From assembly GCA_017546505.1 (NCBI GenBank), contig JAFYWV010000044.1, positions 1 through 64,000 of the forward strand: a stretch of DNA of 64,000 nt. Direction: 5' to 3'. The DNA comes from Bacteroidaceae bacterium (GTDB lineage Bacteria > Bacteroidota > Bacteroidia > Bacteroidales > Bacteroidaceae). Below the pieces are notes generated by a model that had not been told where the DNA came from, did not search any database, and saw nothing but the letters and a program-made list of their open reading frames with translations. Positions 16,312 to 25,407 of the stretch are shown one piece after another. Positions within the stretch are counted from its first letter, which is position 1. Every line of letters starts with the position of its first letter. Both the position numbers and the translations under genes were made by a program.

Positions 16312-17612
16312 GAAAAATCGATATAGGAGTTTTGCGTGCAGGGTGCGTGAGGTTTGATTTCGTCGGGGATTTTCTGCTCGACGGAAAGCTTGTACCCCAA
16401 AAGAATAGTGTTACGGTTGAGGCCGGGATGCTCCGTTATGGTGACGCTTGTTATGACACACTCTCTTTCAAACCGCAGTCGCCCGATTGTAGTTTTATGT
16501 TGCGTGGTGTGGTGATAGGTATAGGCTTTCATTGGCAACGTAAAGAAGACCAAATATTCAAAGGTGAACTGCGTCTTATTGTCGAAGATGGCGAGGTGCG
16601 TGCAATAAACCGTATTGATGTAGAGGATTATTTGGTAAGTGTAATCTCGAGTGAGATGTCGGCAACCTCGTCATTTGAATTCCTAAAGGCTCACACAATA
16701 ATATCCCGCAGTTGGCTCTACGCGCAGCTCGAAAGGGGCAGTCGTGTAGAGAATGCAGTGCTTGGCTATGAAAATGAAGATGAGATAATTCATTGGTATG
16801 CAAGGGAAGACCATTTGAATTTTGATTTTTGCGCCGATGACCATTGCCAACGTTATCAGGGTGTCACTCGTGCCTTGAACCCTAATGTGGCGCGGGCTGT
16901 TGAGGCTACACGTGATATAGTGCTGATGTATGACGGAAAAGTGTGTGATGCGCGTTTCAGCAAGTGTTGCGGTGGTGTTACAGAGCGCTTTTCGGCTTGT
17001 TGGGAGAGCGTCGATTATGAATATTTGCAGGCTTTCAGGGATTGCGATGATGCGTTGCCGTTGCCGCAACTTACAACTGAAGATGGAGCGAGAGAGTGGA
17101 TAGAAAGCGTTCCGCCATCTTTCTGCTCTACTGACAACAAAGCTGTGCTTTCGCAGATTTTGAACGGGTATGACCGCGAGACGAACGATTTCTATCGTTG
17201 GCAAGTGGTATATTCACAAAGTGAACTGTCATCGCTCGTTGCAGAGCGCTCCGGTATAGATTTTGGCTTGATTGAAGATTTGCAACCGTTTGAGCGAGGT
17301 GCATCCGGGCGTATCGTGAAATTGAAAATCACAGGCTCAAAGGCAACGCGCATTGTTGGCAAGGAGTTGGAGATACGCCGCTGGCTGTCAAAGTCTCACC
17401 TGTACAGCTCGGCTTTTGTGGTGGATAAGAAACAAGGAGTTTCGGGTGAGTTGTGTTTTGTTCTCAAAGGTGCCGGCTGGGGGCACGGTGTGGGACTGTG
17501 CCAGATAGGAGCTGCGATGATGGGCGAGAAGGGGTACTCTTGCGAACAGATTTTGTCGTTCTATTACCCGGGCTCGATGCTAGATACGGTCAATTCTTTT
17601 TTTGAAGGATAA
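16308..17612 (+). CDS. SpoIID/LytB domain protein without signal peptide
   Basis: Protein of 434 aa with a SpoIID-like domain. In sporulating bacteria SpoIID is a lytic transglycosylase that cuts peptidoglycan stripped of stem peptides. The SpoIID segment runs from about 85 to the end: VEDYLVSVISSEM carries the putative catalytic Glu116, and GAGWGHGVGLCQIGAAMM is the conserved C-terminal motif. The N-terminus MRKIDIGVLRAGCVRFDF is not a signal peptide, so the protein should be cytoplasmic, which is odd for a wall enzyme. The ATGA overlap with the GT2-HIT gene implies coupled translation and a shared pathway, perhaps handling of an internal glycan or a muropeptide precursor. Confidence 0.85.
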   Translation: MRKIDIGVLRAGCVRFDFVGDFLLDGKLVPQKNSVTVEAGMLRYGDACYDTLSFKPQSPDCSFMLRGVVIGIGFHWQRKEDQIFKGELRLIVEDGEVRAINRIDVEDYLVSVISSEMSATSSFEFLKAHTIISRSWLYAQLERGSRVENAVLGYENEDEIIHWYAREDHLNFDFCADDHCQRYQGVTRALNPNVARAVEATRDIVLMYDGKVCDARFSKCCGGVTERFSACWESVDYEYLQAFRDCDDALPLPQLTTEDGAREWIESVPPSFCSTDNKAVLSQILNGYDRETNDFYRWQVVYSQSELSSLVAERSGIDFGLIEDLQPFERGASGRIVKLKITGSKATRIVGKELEIRRWLSKSHLYSSAFVVDKKQGVSGELCFVLKGAGWGHGVGLCQIGAAMMGEKGYSCEQILSFYYPGSMLDTVNSFFEG

Positions 17613-17677
17613 CCGTGTCGTCAAATGATTGTGTGTGTTTCCCTAATACCATCTTTTGTGCGCTTTTAGTTAAAGTG

Positions 17678-17708
17678 TTGTGTTATATGTTTTTTTTTCT
17701 TAACTTTG
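17678..17708 (+). promoter_or_regulatory. Promoter of the polysaccharide locus
   Basis: TAACTTTG at 17701-17708 with TTG at 17678-17680 (20-bp spacer) is a good match. Transcription should start near 17715, leaving a leader of about 105 nt before the sugar transferase. No UpxY-type antiterminator gene is seen. The promoter rules out the upstream in-frame start at 17706. Confidence 0.6.
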
Positions 17709-17819
17709 CAGTGGATTGCCGTTTTGTGTTTTTTTGAATGGTGTGGGGCGGTTTTTTTTCTCGGTGATACAATAAATTGTATAAAAGAAAGTTATTATAG
17801 AAAACAAATCTTATCTGTT

Positions 17820-18452
17820 ATGAGTGAAAAAACAATGAATGTAGAAATTACAGATGGAATGAATGTCGTAGAACGTATCATCAAACGTCTGTTCGACTTT
17901 TTTTGTTCACTTTTTGGTCTTGTCGTTCTCTCGCCGGTCTTTCTGATTGTATATATCGCATTGCGATTACAGAACGATGGCAGTGTTATCTTCAAGCAGG
18001 AACGTATCGGTTACAAAGGTAAACCGTTCAATATCTATAAATTCAGAACAATGTGCACCGACTCTGAAAGCAATGGCAAGCCACAGCTTGCAGCGAAGAA
18101 CGACGAGCGTTTGACAAAAGTCGGCAAGTTCTTGCGCGAGCATCATCTCGATGAGCTGCCTCAGCTTTTCAATGTTTTTATAGGCGATATGTCTTTCGTC
18201 GGTCCAAGACCCGAACGCCAGTACTTCATTGATAAGATAATGGCGGTGAACCCCAATTACAGCAAACTTTTTCTTATTCGTCCGGGTGTGACATCGTTGG
18301 CGACAATCTATAACGGATATACCGATACTTTGGATAAAATGCTGACCCGTTTGGAGATGGATCTTGATTATCTGCAAAAACGCTCTTTGTGGTATGATTT
18401 GAAGATAATTGTAACAACAGTGCTAAATATTGTCACAGGTAAAAAATTCTGA
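17820..18452 (+). CDS. Polyprenyl-phosphate sugar-1-phosphate transferase (initiating enzyme)
   Basis: Membrane enzyme of 210 aa (PF02397 type, WcaJ/WbaP catalytic domain) that starts repeat-unit assembly by moving a sugar phosphate to undecaprenyl phosphate. One hydrophobic segment (LFGLVVLSPVFLIVYIAL) precedes the catalytic part. Motifs KFRTM, DELPQLFNVFIGDMSFVGPR and a C-terminal basic helix are as expected. It lacks the large N-terminal membrane domain, like the short PglC form. The start at 17820 is downstream of the promoter. It is the first gene of the plus-strand capsule-type operon that runs to 28600. Confidence 0.92.
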   Translation: MSEKTMNVEITDGMNVVERIIKRLFDFFCSLFGLVVLSPVFLIVYIALRLQNDGSVIFKQERIGYKGKPFNIYKFRTMCTDSESNGKPQLAAKNDERLTKVGKFLREHHLDELPQLFNVFIGDMSFVGPRPERQYFIDKIMAVNPNYSKLFLIRPGVTSLATIYNGYTDTLDKMLTRLEMDLDYLQKRSLWYDLKIIVTTVLNIVTGKKF

Positions 18453-18458
18453 TAGAAA

Positions 18459-20861
18459 ATGATGAAAAAAATATTTCTTTTTGTAGTGCTTTTGGCTTCC
18501 GTTCAGATGGTTTTGGCTCAGACATTGTCTGATCATCAGGTTCTTGAAGTGGTAATAGCAGAAAAAAATAAGGGTGTTGACGATGCAACGATTGCTAAAG
18601 ACTTGCTTAGGAAAGGTGCAACACCTTCGCAGATACGTAGTGTTGTAAACGAATATAGAAATAGAGAAAACAATGTGTCTGCCAATGTTGAGGATGTTGA
18701 ACGTGGACGTAACGAAAGCGTGGAATCTGATTCTCCAGTGCAGGCTAATTCGGAAATTGTTATCGAGAATAGCGAAGTCTATGGCCGTAATCTGTTTAAT
18801 AATAAGCTTTTGACTTTTGAACCAGCAATGAATATTCCGACACCAACCGACTATGTCCTTGGTGCCGGTGATAAGGTGGTTATTGATGTTTGGGGAGCTT
18901 CACAGCAGAGTTTCGAAGGCGAGATTTCGCCTGATGGCTTTGTCGTTGTTACTGGCTTTGGCCCTGTAAAACTCTCGGGAAAGACTGTTGATGCTGCCAA
19001 CGAATATGTAAAAAAGACTTTGGGGGCATCATATAGTGGTTCGTCAATCACACTCTCACTTGCTTCTACTCGCAGTGTTAAAGTAGAAATCGTAGGTGAT
19101 GTGGTAGCTCCGGGTTCTTATACGATGAGTGCATTCTCGACTCTTTTCAATGCATTGTACACAGCCGGAGGAATAAACACAATGGGTACTCTGCGTGATA
19201 TAAAAGTGTTCCGCAATGGAAAAGAGGTTGCTAAGATTGACGTTTATGATTATATTATGAACGGTAACAATAAAGGCAATATCCGTCTGCAGGATAATGA
19301 TCTAATTATCGTAGGTACTTACGATGCCATTGTAGAGGTGTTGGGTAGAGTGAAGCGTCCGATGAAATATGAGGTGAAGGACGGTGAAACACTGTCGGCT
19401 CTTATGTCTTATGTGGGAGGTTTTATGGGGGATGCATATACCAAGAATGTGAGAGTGACACGCAAGAGTGGTCGTGAATATACTGTACACACTATAGAGA
19501 AGGAGAATTTTTCTAATTTCAAACTTGTTGATGGCGATGTTGTCTTCGTTGATGAAATGATAAAACGATTCTCTAATATGGTAGAAATCAGAGGAGCTGT
19601 TTTTCATCCGGGAATGTATCAGATGGATGGGAAAATTAGAACGTTGCTCGATTTGATTGATGCTGCTGATGGTTTGTATGAGGATGCTTTTCTTTCACGT
19701 GCTGTGATGCATCGCCGTAAGGCCGATCGCAGACTTGAGGTTATATCTTTGGATTTGGAGGGAATACTTAATGGCACTTCGCCTGACATCGAACTGCGTA
19801 GAGAGGATGTGATAACAATTCCATCTGCTACAGAGATGCGTGGACGTGAAGTGATTATGATTAATGGTGAGGTAAATAACCCGGGTGCTTATGAGTATGC
19901 AGAGAATACAACTATTGAGGATGTCGTTATTCAAGCTGGCGGTTTGACGCGTTATGCATCAGAGGTAAAGGTTGATGTGTTCCGCAGAGTATATGATTCT
20001 AAGTCATATGCAGAGTCTGACACTATGACAAATGTCTATTCTTTTGCATTGAAGGATGGTCTTGTCGTTGACGGAACTCCAGGCTTTATTTTGGAACCAT
20101 TTGACGAAATTAATGTTCGCAAGAGTCCTGCATTCAACCATGTAAGGAATGTAGAAATCAAAGGTTGTGTAAACTTCGAGGGATCCTATGCTATGACCGG
20201 TACGAACTATCGTTTATTAGACCTTATCAATGCAGCCGGTGGTTTTAAAAGCACAGCTTACGTTAAAGGTATACGTTTATATCGCAAGGCTACCGAAGAT
20301 GAAATCAAGCAAAACAAAATAGCTCTTCAGAGGTCAAAAATTAAAATGTATGAGAACCATTTGGAGCTCGATGATAACTCAAACTATCTTTTGCGCGATT
20401 CTATTTTGGAGCTTAAACTTGAGTTAGACAATAGGTATGTTGTTGCTGTAGATGTAGAAAAGGCGCTAGAAAGCCCAGAATCTACAGATAATATTCAATT
20501 GCGCGAAAATGATATTATTGTTGTTCCTGAATATTCCGGTACTGTAAAGATTAGCGGAGAAGTGGGCTCGCCGATATTTGTAAGTTACTGTAAAGGAAAG
20601 AAATTGAAATACTATATAAAAAATTCCGGAGGTTATACCGCAGGGGCTAACAAAGCTGCAATCTATGTGGTGTATATGAACGGCGCGATAAAGAAAATTT
20701 CCAAGTTTTCAAGTAAAGATATTCAGCCGGGTTGTGAAATTGTGGTGCCACGGAAGGATAACAATAATAAAAAAATGTCTACAACAGAAATATTATCAAT
20801 AAGCACAAGCGTTGCATCCCTTTCTGCAATGATTGTTGCTTTGATAAATGCGCTTAAGTAA
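18459..20861 (+). CDS. Wza-like polysaccharide export protein with six SLBB domains
   Basis: Exported protein of 800 aa forming the outer-membrane/periplasmic export conduit. A signal peptide ends at QMVLAQ. After a helical segment comes the export domain (PTDYVLGAGDKVVIDVWGAS, about residues 128-200). Six SLBB-like repeats of the form V-x-G-x-V-x-x-P-G-x-Y follow. A coiled insertion lies near residues 610-660. The C-terminal STTEILSISTSVASLSAMIV is a hydrophobic helix that could span the membrane. The size is typical for Bacteroidetes exporters, about twice that of E. coli Wza. It lies 6 bp after the sugar transferase. Confidence 0.92.
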   Translation: MMKKIFLFVVLLASVQMVLAQTLSDHQVLEVVIAEKNKGVDDATIAKDLLRKGATPSQIRSVVNEYRNRENNVSANVEDVERGRNESVESDSPVQANSEIVIENSEVYGRNLFNNKLLTFEPAMNIPTPTDYVLGAGDKVVIDVWGASQQSFEGEISPDGFVVVTGFGPVKLSGKTVDAANEYVKKTLGASYSGSSITLSLASTRSVKVEIVGDVVAPGSYTMSAFSTLFNALYTAGGINTMGTLRDIKVFRNGKEVAKIDVYDYIMNGNNKGNIRLQDNDLIIVGTYDAIVEVLGRVKRPMKYEVKDGETLSALMSYVGGFMGDAYTKNVRVTRKSGREYTVHTIEKENFSNFKLVDGDVVFVDEMIKRFSNMVEIRGAVFHPGMYQMDGKIRTLLDLIDAADGLYEDAFLSRAVMHRRKADRRLEVISLDLEGILNGTSPDIELRREDVITIPSATEMRGREVIMINGEVNNPGAYEYAENTTIEDVVIQAGGLTRYASEVKVDVFRRVYDSKSYAESDTMTNVYSFALKDGLVVDGTPGFILEPFDEINVRKSPAFNHVRNVEIKGCVNFEGSYAMTGTNYRLLDLINAAGGFKSTAYVKGIRLYRKATEDEIKQNKIALQRSKIKMYENHLELDDNSNYLLRDSILELKLELDNRYVVAVDVEKALESPESTDNIQLRENDIIVVPEYSGTVKISGEVGSPIFVSYCKGKKLKYYIKNSGGYTAGANKAAIYVVYMNGAIKKISKFSSKDIQPGCEIVVPRKDNNNKKMSTTEILSISTSVASLSAMIVALINALK

Positions 20862-20906
20862 CAGTTGTGTATGTTTATGCGTTGTTGTAACAATTAATGA
20901 CAAGTT

Positions 20907-22004
20907 ATGGAAAATAAGAAGAAACTGATAAAAGAGGCCGATTTATTAAGTATGCTTGGTCTCATTTTTGAAAAATGGAAATTCATATTCGTTGTAACGT
21001 GTTGTTTTGCGATTTTTGGATTGGTCATCGCGTTGAGTACAGTTAAGTCCTATACGACAGAAATTGTTGTAGCTCCCGAGGCTGCTGGCTCATCTTTTAC
21101 AGCTTCCGGATTGAGTTCTTTAGCGTCTTTTGCAGGTGTCGACTTAGGTATGGGTGAAGGCGGCGATGCTATTTATCCAATGCTTTATCCCGATATTGTA
21201 AGCTCACTGCCTTTCCTTTGTTCTTTGTTCGATGTGAGAGTGGAAAATATCGATAAAACGGTTGATACTACATATTATGATTATTTATTACACTATACCA
21301 AGAAGACCTGGCTCGATGACGTAAAAGCAATGCCTACTAAAGCTATAGGGTGGCTTGTATCCCTTTTTGATTCAGCGTCTGCAGAGCCTTCGACATCAAA
21401 ATTCAACCCATATATGCTTTCTAGGTCGCAGATGAAGATGGTGAAGAACTTGAACTCGGCAATAGGTATTTTCGTAGATAAGAAGACCGATGTTGTAACT
21501 CTCTCCTTTAAGGACAGAGACCCACGTGTTGCTGCAGCTATGGCTGATACAATTATGAACCGTTTGCAACAGGAGGTTACGCTGTATAGAACGAAAAAAG
21601 CATTGAATGATTGTGAATACATTGAAAGAATGTATCTTGAAGCAAAGGATTCACTTGAGGTTATACAGGAACGTTATGCCGATTTTATTAGTCATAACAA
21701 GAATATCATAAATGAATTTGTCATAATTGAGAAAGAACGTCTTGAGGCTGATAAAGAACTGAAAACAACTTTGTATGCACAATGGGCGCAGCAGCTTATG
21801 TTGGCAAAAGCAAAAGTGCAAGAGAAAACCCCAGTTTTTGTAACATTGAAGCCAGCAGCAATTTCTGTGTTGGCGTCGTCTATGGGCAAGGCAATGCAAA
21901 TCGCTCTCTTTATTTTCCTTGGTGTTGTATTTGCTGTTGCATACGTTTTGATGAAGGATACTGTTCGTTCGGCATTGCATAAAATGATGAGAAGGAGCGA
22001 GTAA
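20907..22004 (+). CDS. Wzz-type chain length determinant protein
   Basis: Inner-membrane protein of 365 aa that sets polymer length. It has two membrane spans, near residues 27-48 and 330-350, with a helical periplasmic domain in between. The Wzz N-terminal motif appears around VKSYTTEIVVAPE. No Walker motifs are present, so the tyrosine kinase part of BY-kinases is absent here. The stop overlaps the start of the polymerase gene by one base. Confidence 0.9.
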   Translation: MENKKKLIKEADLLSMLGLIFEKWKFIFVVTCCFAIFGLVIALSTVKSYTTEIVVAPEAAGSSFTASGLSSLASFAGVDLGMGEGGDAIYPMLYPDIVSSLPFLCSLFDVRVENIDKTVDTTYYDYLLHYTKKTWLDDVKAMPTKAIGWLVSLFDSASAEPSTSKFNPYMLSRSQMKMVKNLNSAIGIFVDKKTDVVTLSFKDRDPRVAAAMADTIMNRLQQEVTLYRTKKALNDCEYIERMYLEAKDSLEVIQERYADFISHNKNIINEFVIIEKERLEADKELKTTLYAQWAQQLMLAKAKVQEKTPVFVTLKPAAISVLASSMGKAMQIALFIFLGVVFAVAYVLMKDTVRSALHKMMRRSE

Positions 22005-23191
22005 TGATATACCTGTTGGTTTTTATATTGCTTTTAATACCGGTTATCAAGTATGATTGGATGGCCAAGACCGGTGGTGAGGACAAATGGTATTACTTGA
22101 ATTTGGTAGTGCTTATTCTGCTTGCTGGCTTGCGTTATAGGGTTGGTGGCGACACGTTGATGTATATGTCAATGTACAATGAATGGCCGGCAATGGATGA
22201 ACTCAAGTATTTTGATTTTGAAGAAGCTCTGTATAATCCATTATGGTATATATACACATCTGTAGCGAAAAGTATAAATGAAGAGTTTTGGGTGCTACAA
22301 ATTATCCAGGCTGTAATCGTCAACAGTACATTCTTTCATTTTTTTAGAAAATATTCTCCACAATACTACTTCTCTGCAATATTGTTATATTATGTAGGGT
22401 ATTATTGCTATTTCAATATGGAGATTATGCGTGAGATACTGTGTATCTGTATTCTTATGCTGGCTACGGAATGGCTCATTGAAAAGAAATGGATTAAATA
22501 TATTTTGGCGTCTGTCTTCGCTATCCAAATCCACTATTCAGCAGCCGTGATGTTGGTCTTTCCCTTGCTTCTCATTTTTTTAAAGAAGCCGTCTTGGATG
22601 TTGCAACTCGTGTTTATGGCTGCAGTACTCGTTGTGCTGAATATCATCAATGTGGCATCGCTGATAGTCTCTATTTTGCCTGTTGACGAGAACTTGGGTG
22701 AGTTGGTTGAAAAGTATATTGATATTCAAACTTCGTTTGCCGGCTTAATGGTCCAAATGCTGAAGTTTTTGCCGGTCTTGGGCTTTACATTCATAAGGTC
22801 AAGATATCCCGATTTGTATCCCGACAAGTTTACTCCAATTGTAATGGGAGTTGTCTTTGCCTATGCTATGTCTATGGGATTTGCAGGTTTTGAAAGACTC
22901 GTAAACTACTTTGCTCCTTTTGTGATTGTTTTTATTGTCCATACTATTTACTATTTTATAAATTCAATGGAGTTGAAGAATGTACAAGTTTCGATGATGG
23001 TTATGTATGCATCTTTAGTGATTCTCTCGTTCAATTATGGATATTACTATTTGCGCGATATGTCGGAATATTATCCCAATACACGTTTTAATATAATTTA
23101 TTCACCATATTACTCGGTTTTAAATCCTAAAATAGACGAACAGCGCGAGAAGTTCATAGAGAATTATCGCGAGGTGTCTTTTGTGTTCTAG
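22004..23191 (+). CDS. EpsG-like polysaccharide polymerase (Wzy role)
   Basis: Polytopic membrane protein of 395 aa with about ten hydrophobic segments. The N-terminal segment through GLRYRVGGDTLMYMSMY matches the EpsG family (conserved R-x-G-D-x-x-x-Y). Members polymerise lipid-linked repeat units on the periplasmic face. Its place between Wzz and the flippase supports a Wzy role. Wzy and EpsG proteins are poorly conserved, so linkage and substrate cannot be read. Confidence 0.85.
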   Translation: MIYLLVFILLLIPVIKYDWMAKTGGEDKWYYLNLVVLILLAGLRYRVGGDTLMYMSMYNEWPAMDELKYFDFEEALYNPLWYIYTSVAKSINEEFWVLQIIQAVIVNSTFFHFFRKYSPQYYFSAILLYYVGYYCYFNMEIMREILCICILMLATEWLIEKKWIKYILASVFAIQIHYSAAVMLVFPLLLIFLKKPSWMLQLVFMAAVLVVLNIINVASLIVSILPVDENLGELVEKYIDIQTSFAGLMVQMLKFLPVLGFTFIRSRYPDLYPDKFTPIVMGVVFAYAMSMGFAGFERLVNYFAPFVIVFIVHTIYYFINSMELKNVQVSMMVMYASLVILSFNYGYYYLRDMSEYYPNTRFNIIYSPYYSVLNPKIDEQREKFIENYREVSFVF

Positions 23192-23206
23192 TGATTTTGT
23201 TTGATT

Positions 23207-24457
23207 ATGAAAGTTGGCAAATATAAAAAGGTTATAGAGAACTTTTTCTCATTATCTGTGCTGAATGCGGTGAATATCGTGCTGCAACTTGTTACATTGC
23301 CATATATACTAGGTATTGTAGGAAAGGCGAACTATGGAATATACTCCTATGTCTTTATGGTGGTGCAGTATATTATTCTGTTCAGTACTTACGGATTTAA
23401 CTATTCTGCAACCAAACAGGTGTCGCAACAACGCGATGACAATGCGGCTGTAACAAGAATATACAATGCGGTGATAGGGTGTAAAACCATTATCGCTCTG
23501 GTTCTTGTGGCTGCTGTTGTCGTTTGTTCAAATTGGGTGTTTGAAGAACGTATCGCTTATAAGATGTTTCTTTGGGGAACAGGTATGATACTTGGGGATA
23601 TTATGAACCCTGTGTGGCTTTTCCAAGGTATGGAGAAGATGAAGTATATGACACTTGTGAATTCTACTTCAAAGATTCTTTTTACAATTTTGGTGTTCTT
23701 TGTTGTGCGCAGTGTCGATGATTTCTACTTGCTCATTCTGTTGAATTCTTGCGGATATTTGTTGGCTGGTATTTTGAGTCTTGTACTTGCCCGCAGACAG
23801 TTCAATGTGCGTTTGGCATTTCCTCAAATGAGTGATATGATTGCCCAATTCAAGGATGGTGGAGCTATGTTCGGTTCAACTTTTGGTATGAATCTTTATC
23901 GTAATGCGCACGTGATAATTCTAAAACATTTTGCCTCAAATGAAGCTGTCGGGCTCTTCTCGGCCGCGGAAAAGGTTATTCACGGCTTTCAGTCTGTTAT
24001 ACTGCCTGCGGCACAGGCTCTTTTTCCTCACGTGTCTTTGCGCTTCAAGAACAAGAGCGTTGCCGAGAATGTGGCGTTGATGAAGAAGGTTATGCTACCT
24101 TTTGTAGGTTTTGCCTTTGTCGCAGCGCTTTTTGTGTACATATTTGCACCTTGGATTTCCGACATTCTCTGCGGAAAGGAATTTACGGCGTGTATTCCGC
24201 TCATACGTATTATGTCGCTTGTGATAATATTCGGAGAGGTCAATTATATAGCTGGCATAGTTGGGCTTGTGAATATCGGACGTCAGAACTACTTCTTCCG
24301 TTCGGTGCTTATAACGGGAGTTGTAAGTTGTCTTATCACCCTTGCCTTAGTAGGTCGTTGTGGGGCTTATGCCGGTGCTATATCATTGGCTGCATCAGAG
24401 GCTTTGCTTATGGTGATATGTCTTTATGGTCTGTTAAATAAAAAGAAAATAAAATGA
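23207..24457 (+). CDS. Wzx-type lipid-linked oligosaccharide flippase
   Basis: Polytopic membrane protein of 416 aa, about 12 spans, of the polysaccharide biosynthesis (MATE/MVF) superfamily. The N-terminus FFSLSVLNAVNIVLQLVTLP followed by LGIVGKANYGIYSY is typical of Wzx proteins. It should flip undecaprenyl-linked repeat units for the polymerase encoded upstream. The ATG at 23207 is chosen over the TTG at 23201. The gene overlaps the next glycosyltransferase by 4 bp. Confidence 0.92.
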   Translation: MKVGKYKKVIENFFSLSVLNAVNIVLQLVTLPYILGIVGKANYGIYSYVFMVVQYIILFSTYGFNYSATKQVSQQRDDNAAVTRIYNAVIGCKTIIALVLVAAVVVCSNWVFEERIAYKMFLWGTGMILGDIMNPVWLFQGMEKMKYMTLVNSTSKILFTILVFFVVRSVDDFYLLILLNSCGYLLAGILSLVLARRQFNVRLAFPQMSDMIAQFKDGGAMFGSTFGMNLYRNAHVIILKHFASNEAVGLFSAAEKVIHGFQSVILPAAQALFPHVSLRFKNKSVAENVALMKKVMLPFVGFAFVAALFVYIFAPWISDILCGKEFTACIPLIRIMSLVIIFGEVNYIAGIVGLVNIGRQNYFFRSVLITGVVSCLITLALVGRCGAYAGAISLAASEALLMVICLYGLLNKKKIK

Positions 24458-25407
24458 CAGCAATAATACTTGTGAATTGGAATGGTGCTGATGACACCAT
24501 AGCTTGTCTTGCTTCTTTGCAGGCAGCAGAAGGCGATTTTTTTGTGGTAGTAGCAGATAATGCTTCAAGTGATAACTCTGTGCAACGTATATCGGAATAC
24601 ATAAATGAGTATGAAGGTGTGCACAAGGTACATCTGTTGTCATTTGATGATAATTATGGTTTTGCAATCGGCAATAATAAGGCAATAGAGTTTGCTTCTT
24701 CTTTCTCTCCAAGTAGTTATATGCTGCTTAATAATGATACGGAAGTGGAACCTGATTTTCTTGTACATCTTGTGGAGTTCTCTTCTGCAAATCCTCAATA
24801 CAAGGCTATAACACCGCGTATAAACTTTTTCAGTGAGAAGGATATTATATGGGAGAGTGGTGCTAAGATATTTTTGGGAAAACGCGATTTTGGATATGCA
24901 AACAAAAAGAGTAGCTTGCTTGATAGCGTTGAGTATATGCCAATAACATCAATATCCGGTTGTGCCCTGTTTTTTGTTCCAGAACTGCTTGACAAGGACG
25001 GACATATCTTTACAGACCGCTATTTCTTTGGCGAAGAGGACTTTGAGTTTTCAATGCGTATGAGGAAGAACGGTATCAAGATGGCTTGTGTCCCGGCTTC
25101 TAAAATATATCATAAGGTAGGGCGTTCCCGCAACAAAATGAAGGGCATTGCAAATGTTGGCAAGTTCTATATGTACTATCTCAACAGGTTTATAACATTG
25201 AGAATGTATATGTCATCCCTTGAATACTGTTTTGTACAAATGCTGTATATACCTAACTGTTTCCGAACTTTCTATGGTGTGAACCACTCTATAGGCACTT
25301 CGTGGAAAATGCTCAGGAGGCTTTTGAGAGAGGCGCGTACGAAATATGGGGTAAGCAAGGATGATTTCCGTGCTTTGATGATAGATAATGATTATTTTGA
25401 TAAATAG
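24454..25407 (+). CDS. GT2 glycosyltransferase, rhamnosyltransferase-like
   Basis: GT-A enzyme of 317 aa. MTAIILVNWNGADDT and VVADNASSDNS form the nucleotide-binding part, and LLNNDTEVEPDFL holds the metal-binding motif. GEEDFEFSMRMRKNG matches the acceptor-side ED motif. No membrane span is seen, and the C-terminal 80 residues are basic and helical. This arrangement is common in rhamnosyl- and related deoxyhexosyltransferases; the exact sugar is not readable. It overlaps the flippase gene and abuts the heparinase-like gene. Confidence 0.9.
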   Translation: MTAIILVNWNGADDTIACLASLQAAEGDFFVVVADNASSDNSVQRISEYINEYEGVHKVHLLSFDDNYGFAIGNNKAIEFASSFSPSSYMLLNNDTEVEPDFLVHLVEFSSANPQYKAITPRINFFSEKDIIWESGAKIFLGKRDFGYANKKSSLLDSVEYMPITSISGCALFFVPELLDKDGHIFTDRYFFGEEDFEFSMRMRKNGIKMACVPASKIYHKVGRSRNKMKGIANVGKFYMYYLNRFITLRMYMSSLEYCFVQMLYIPNCFRTFYGVNHSIGTSWKMLRRLLREARTKYGVSKDDFRALMIDNDYFDK

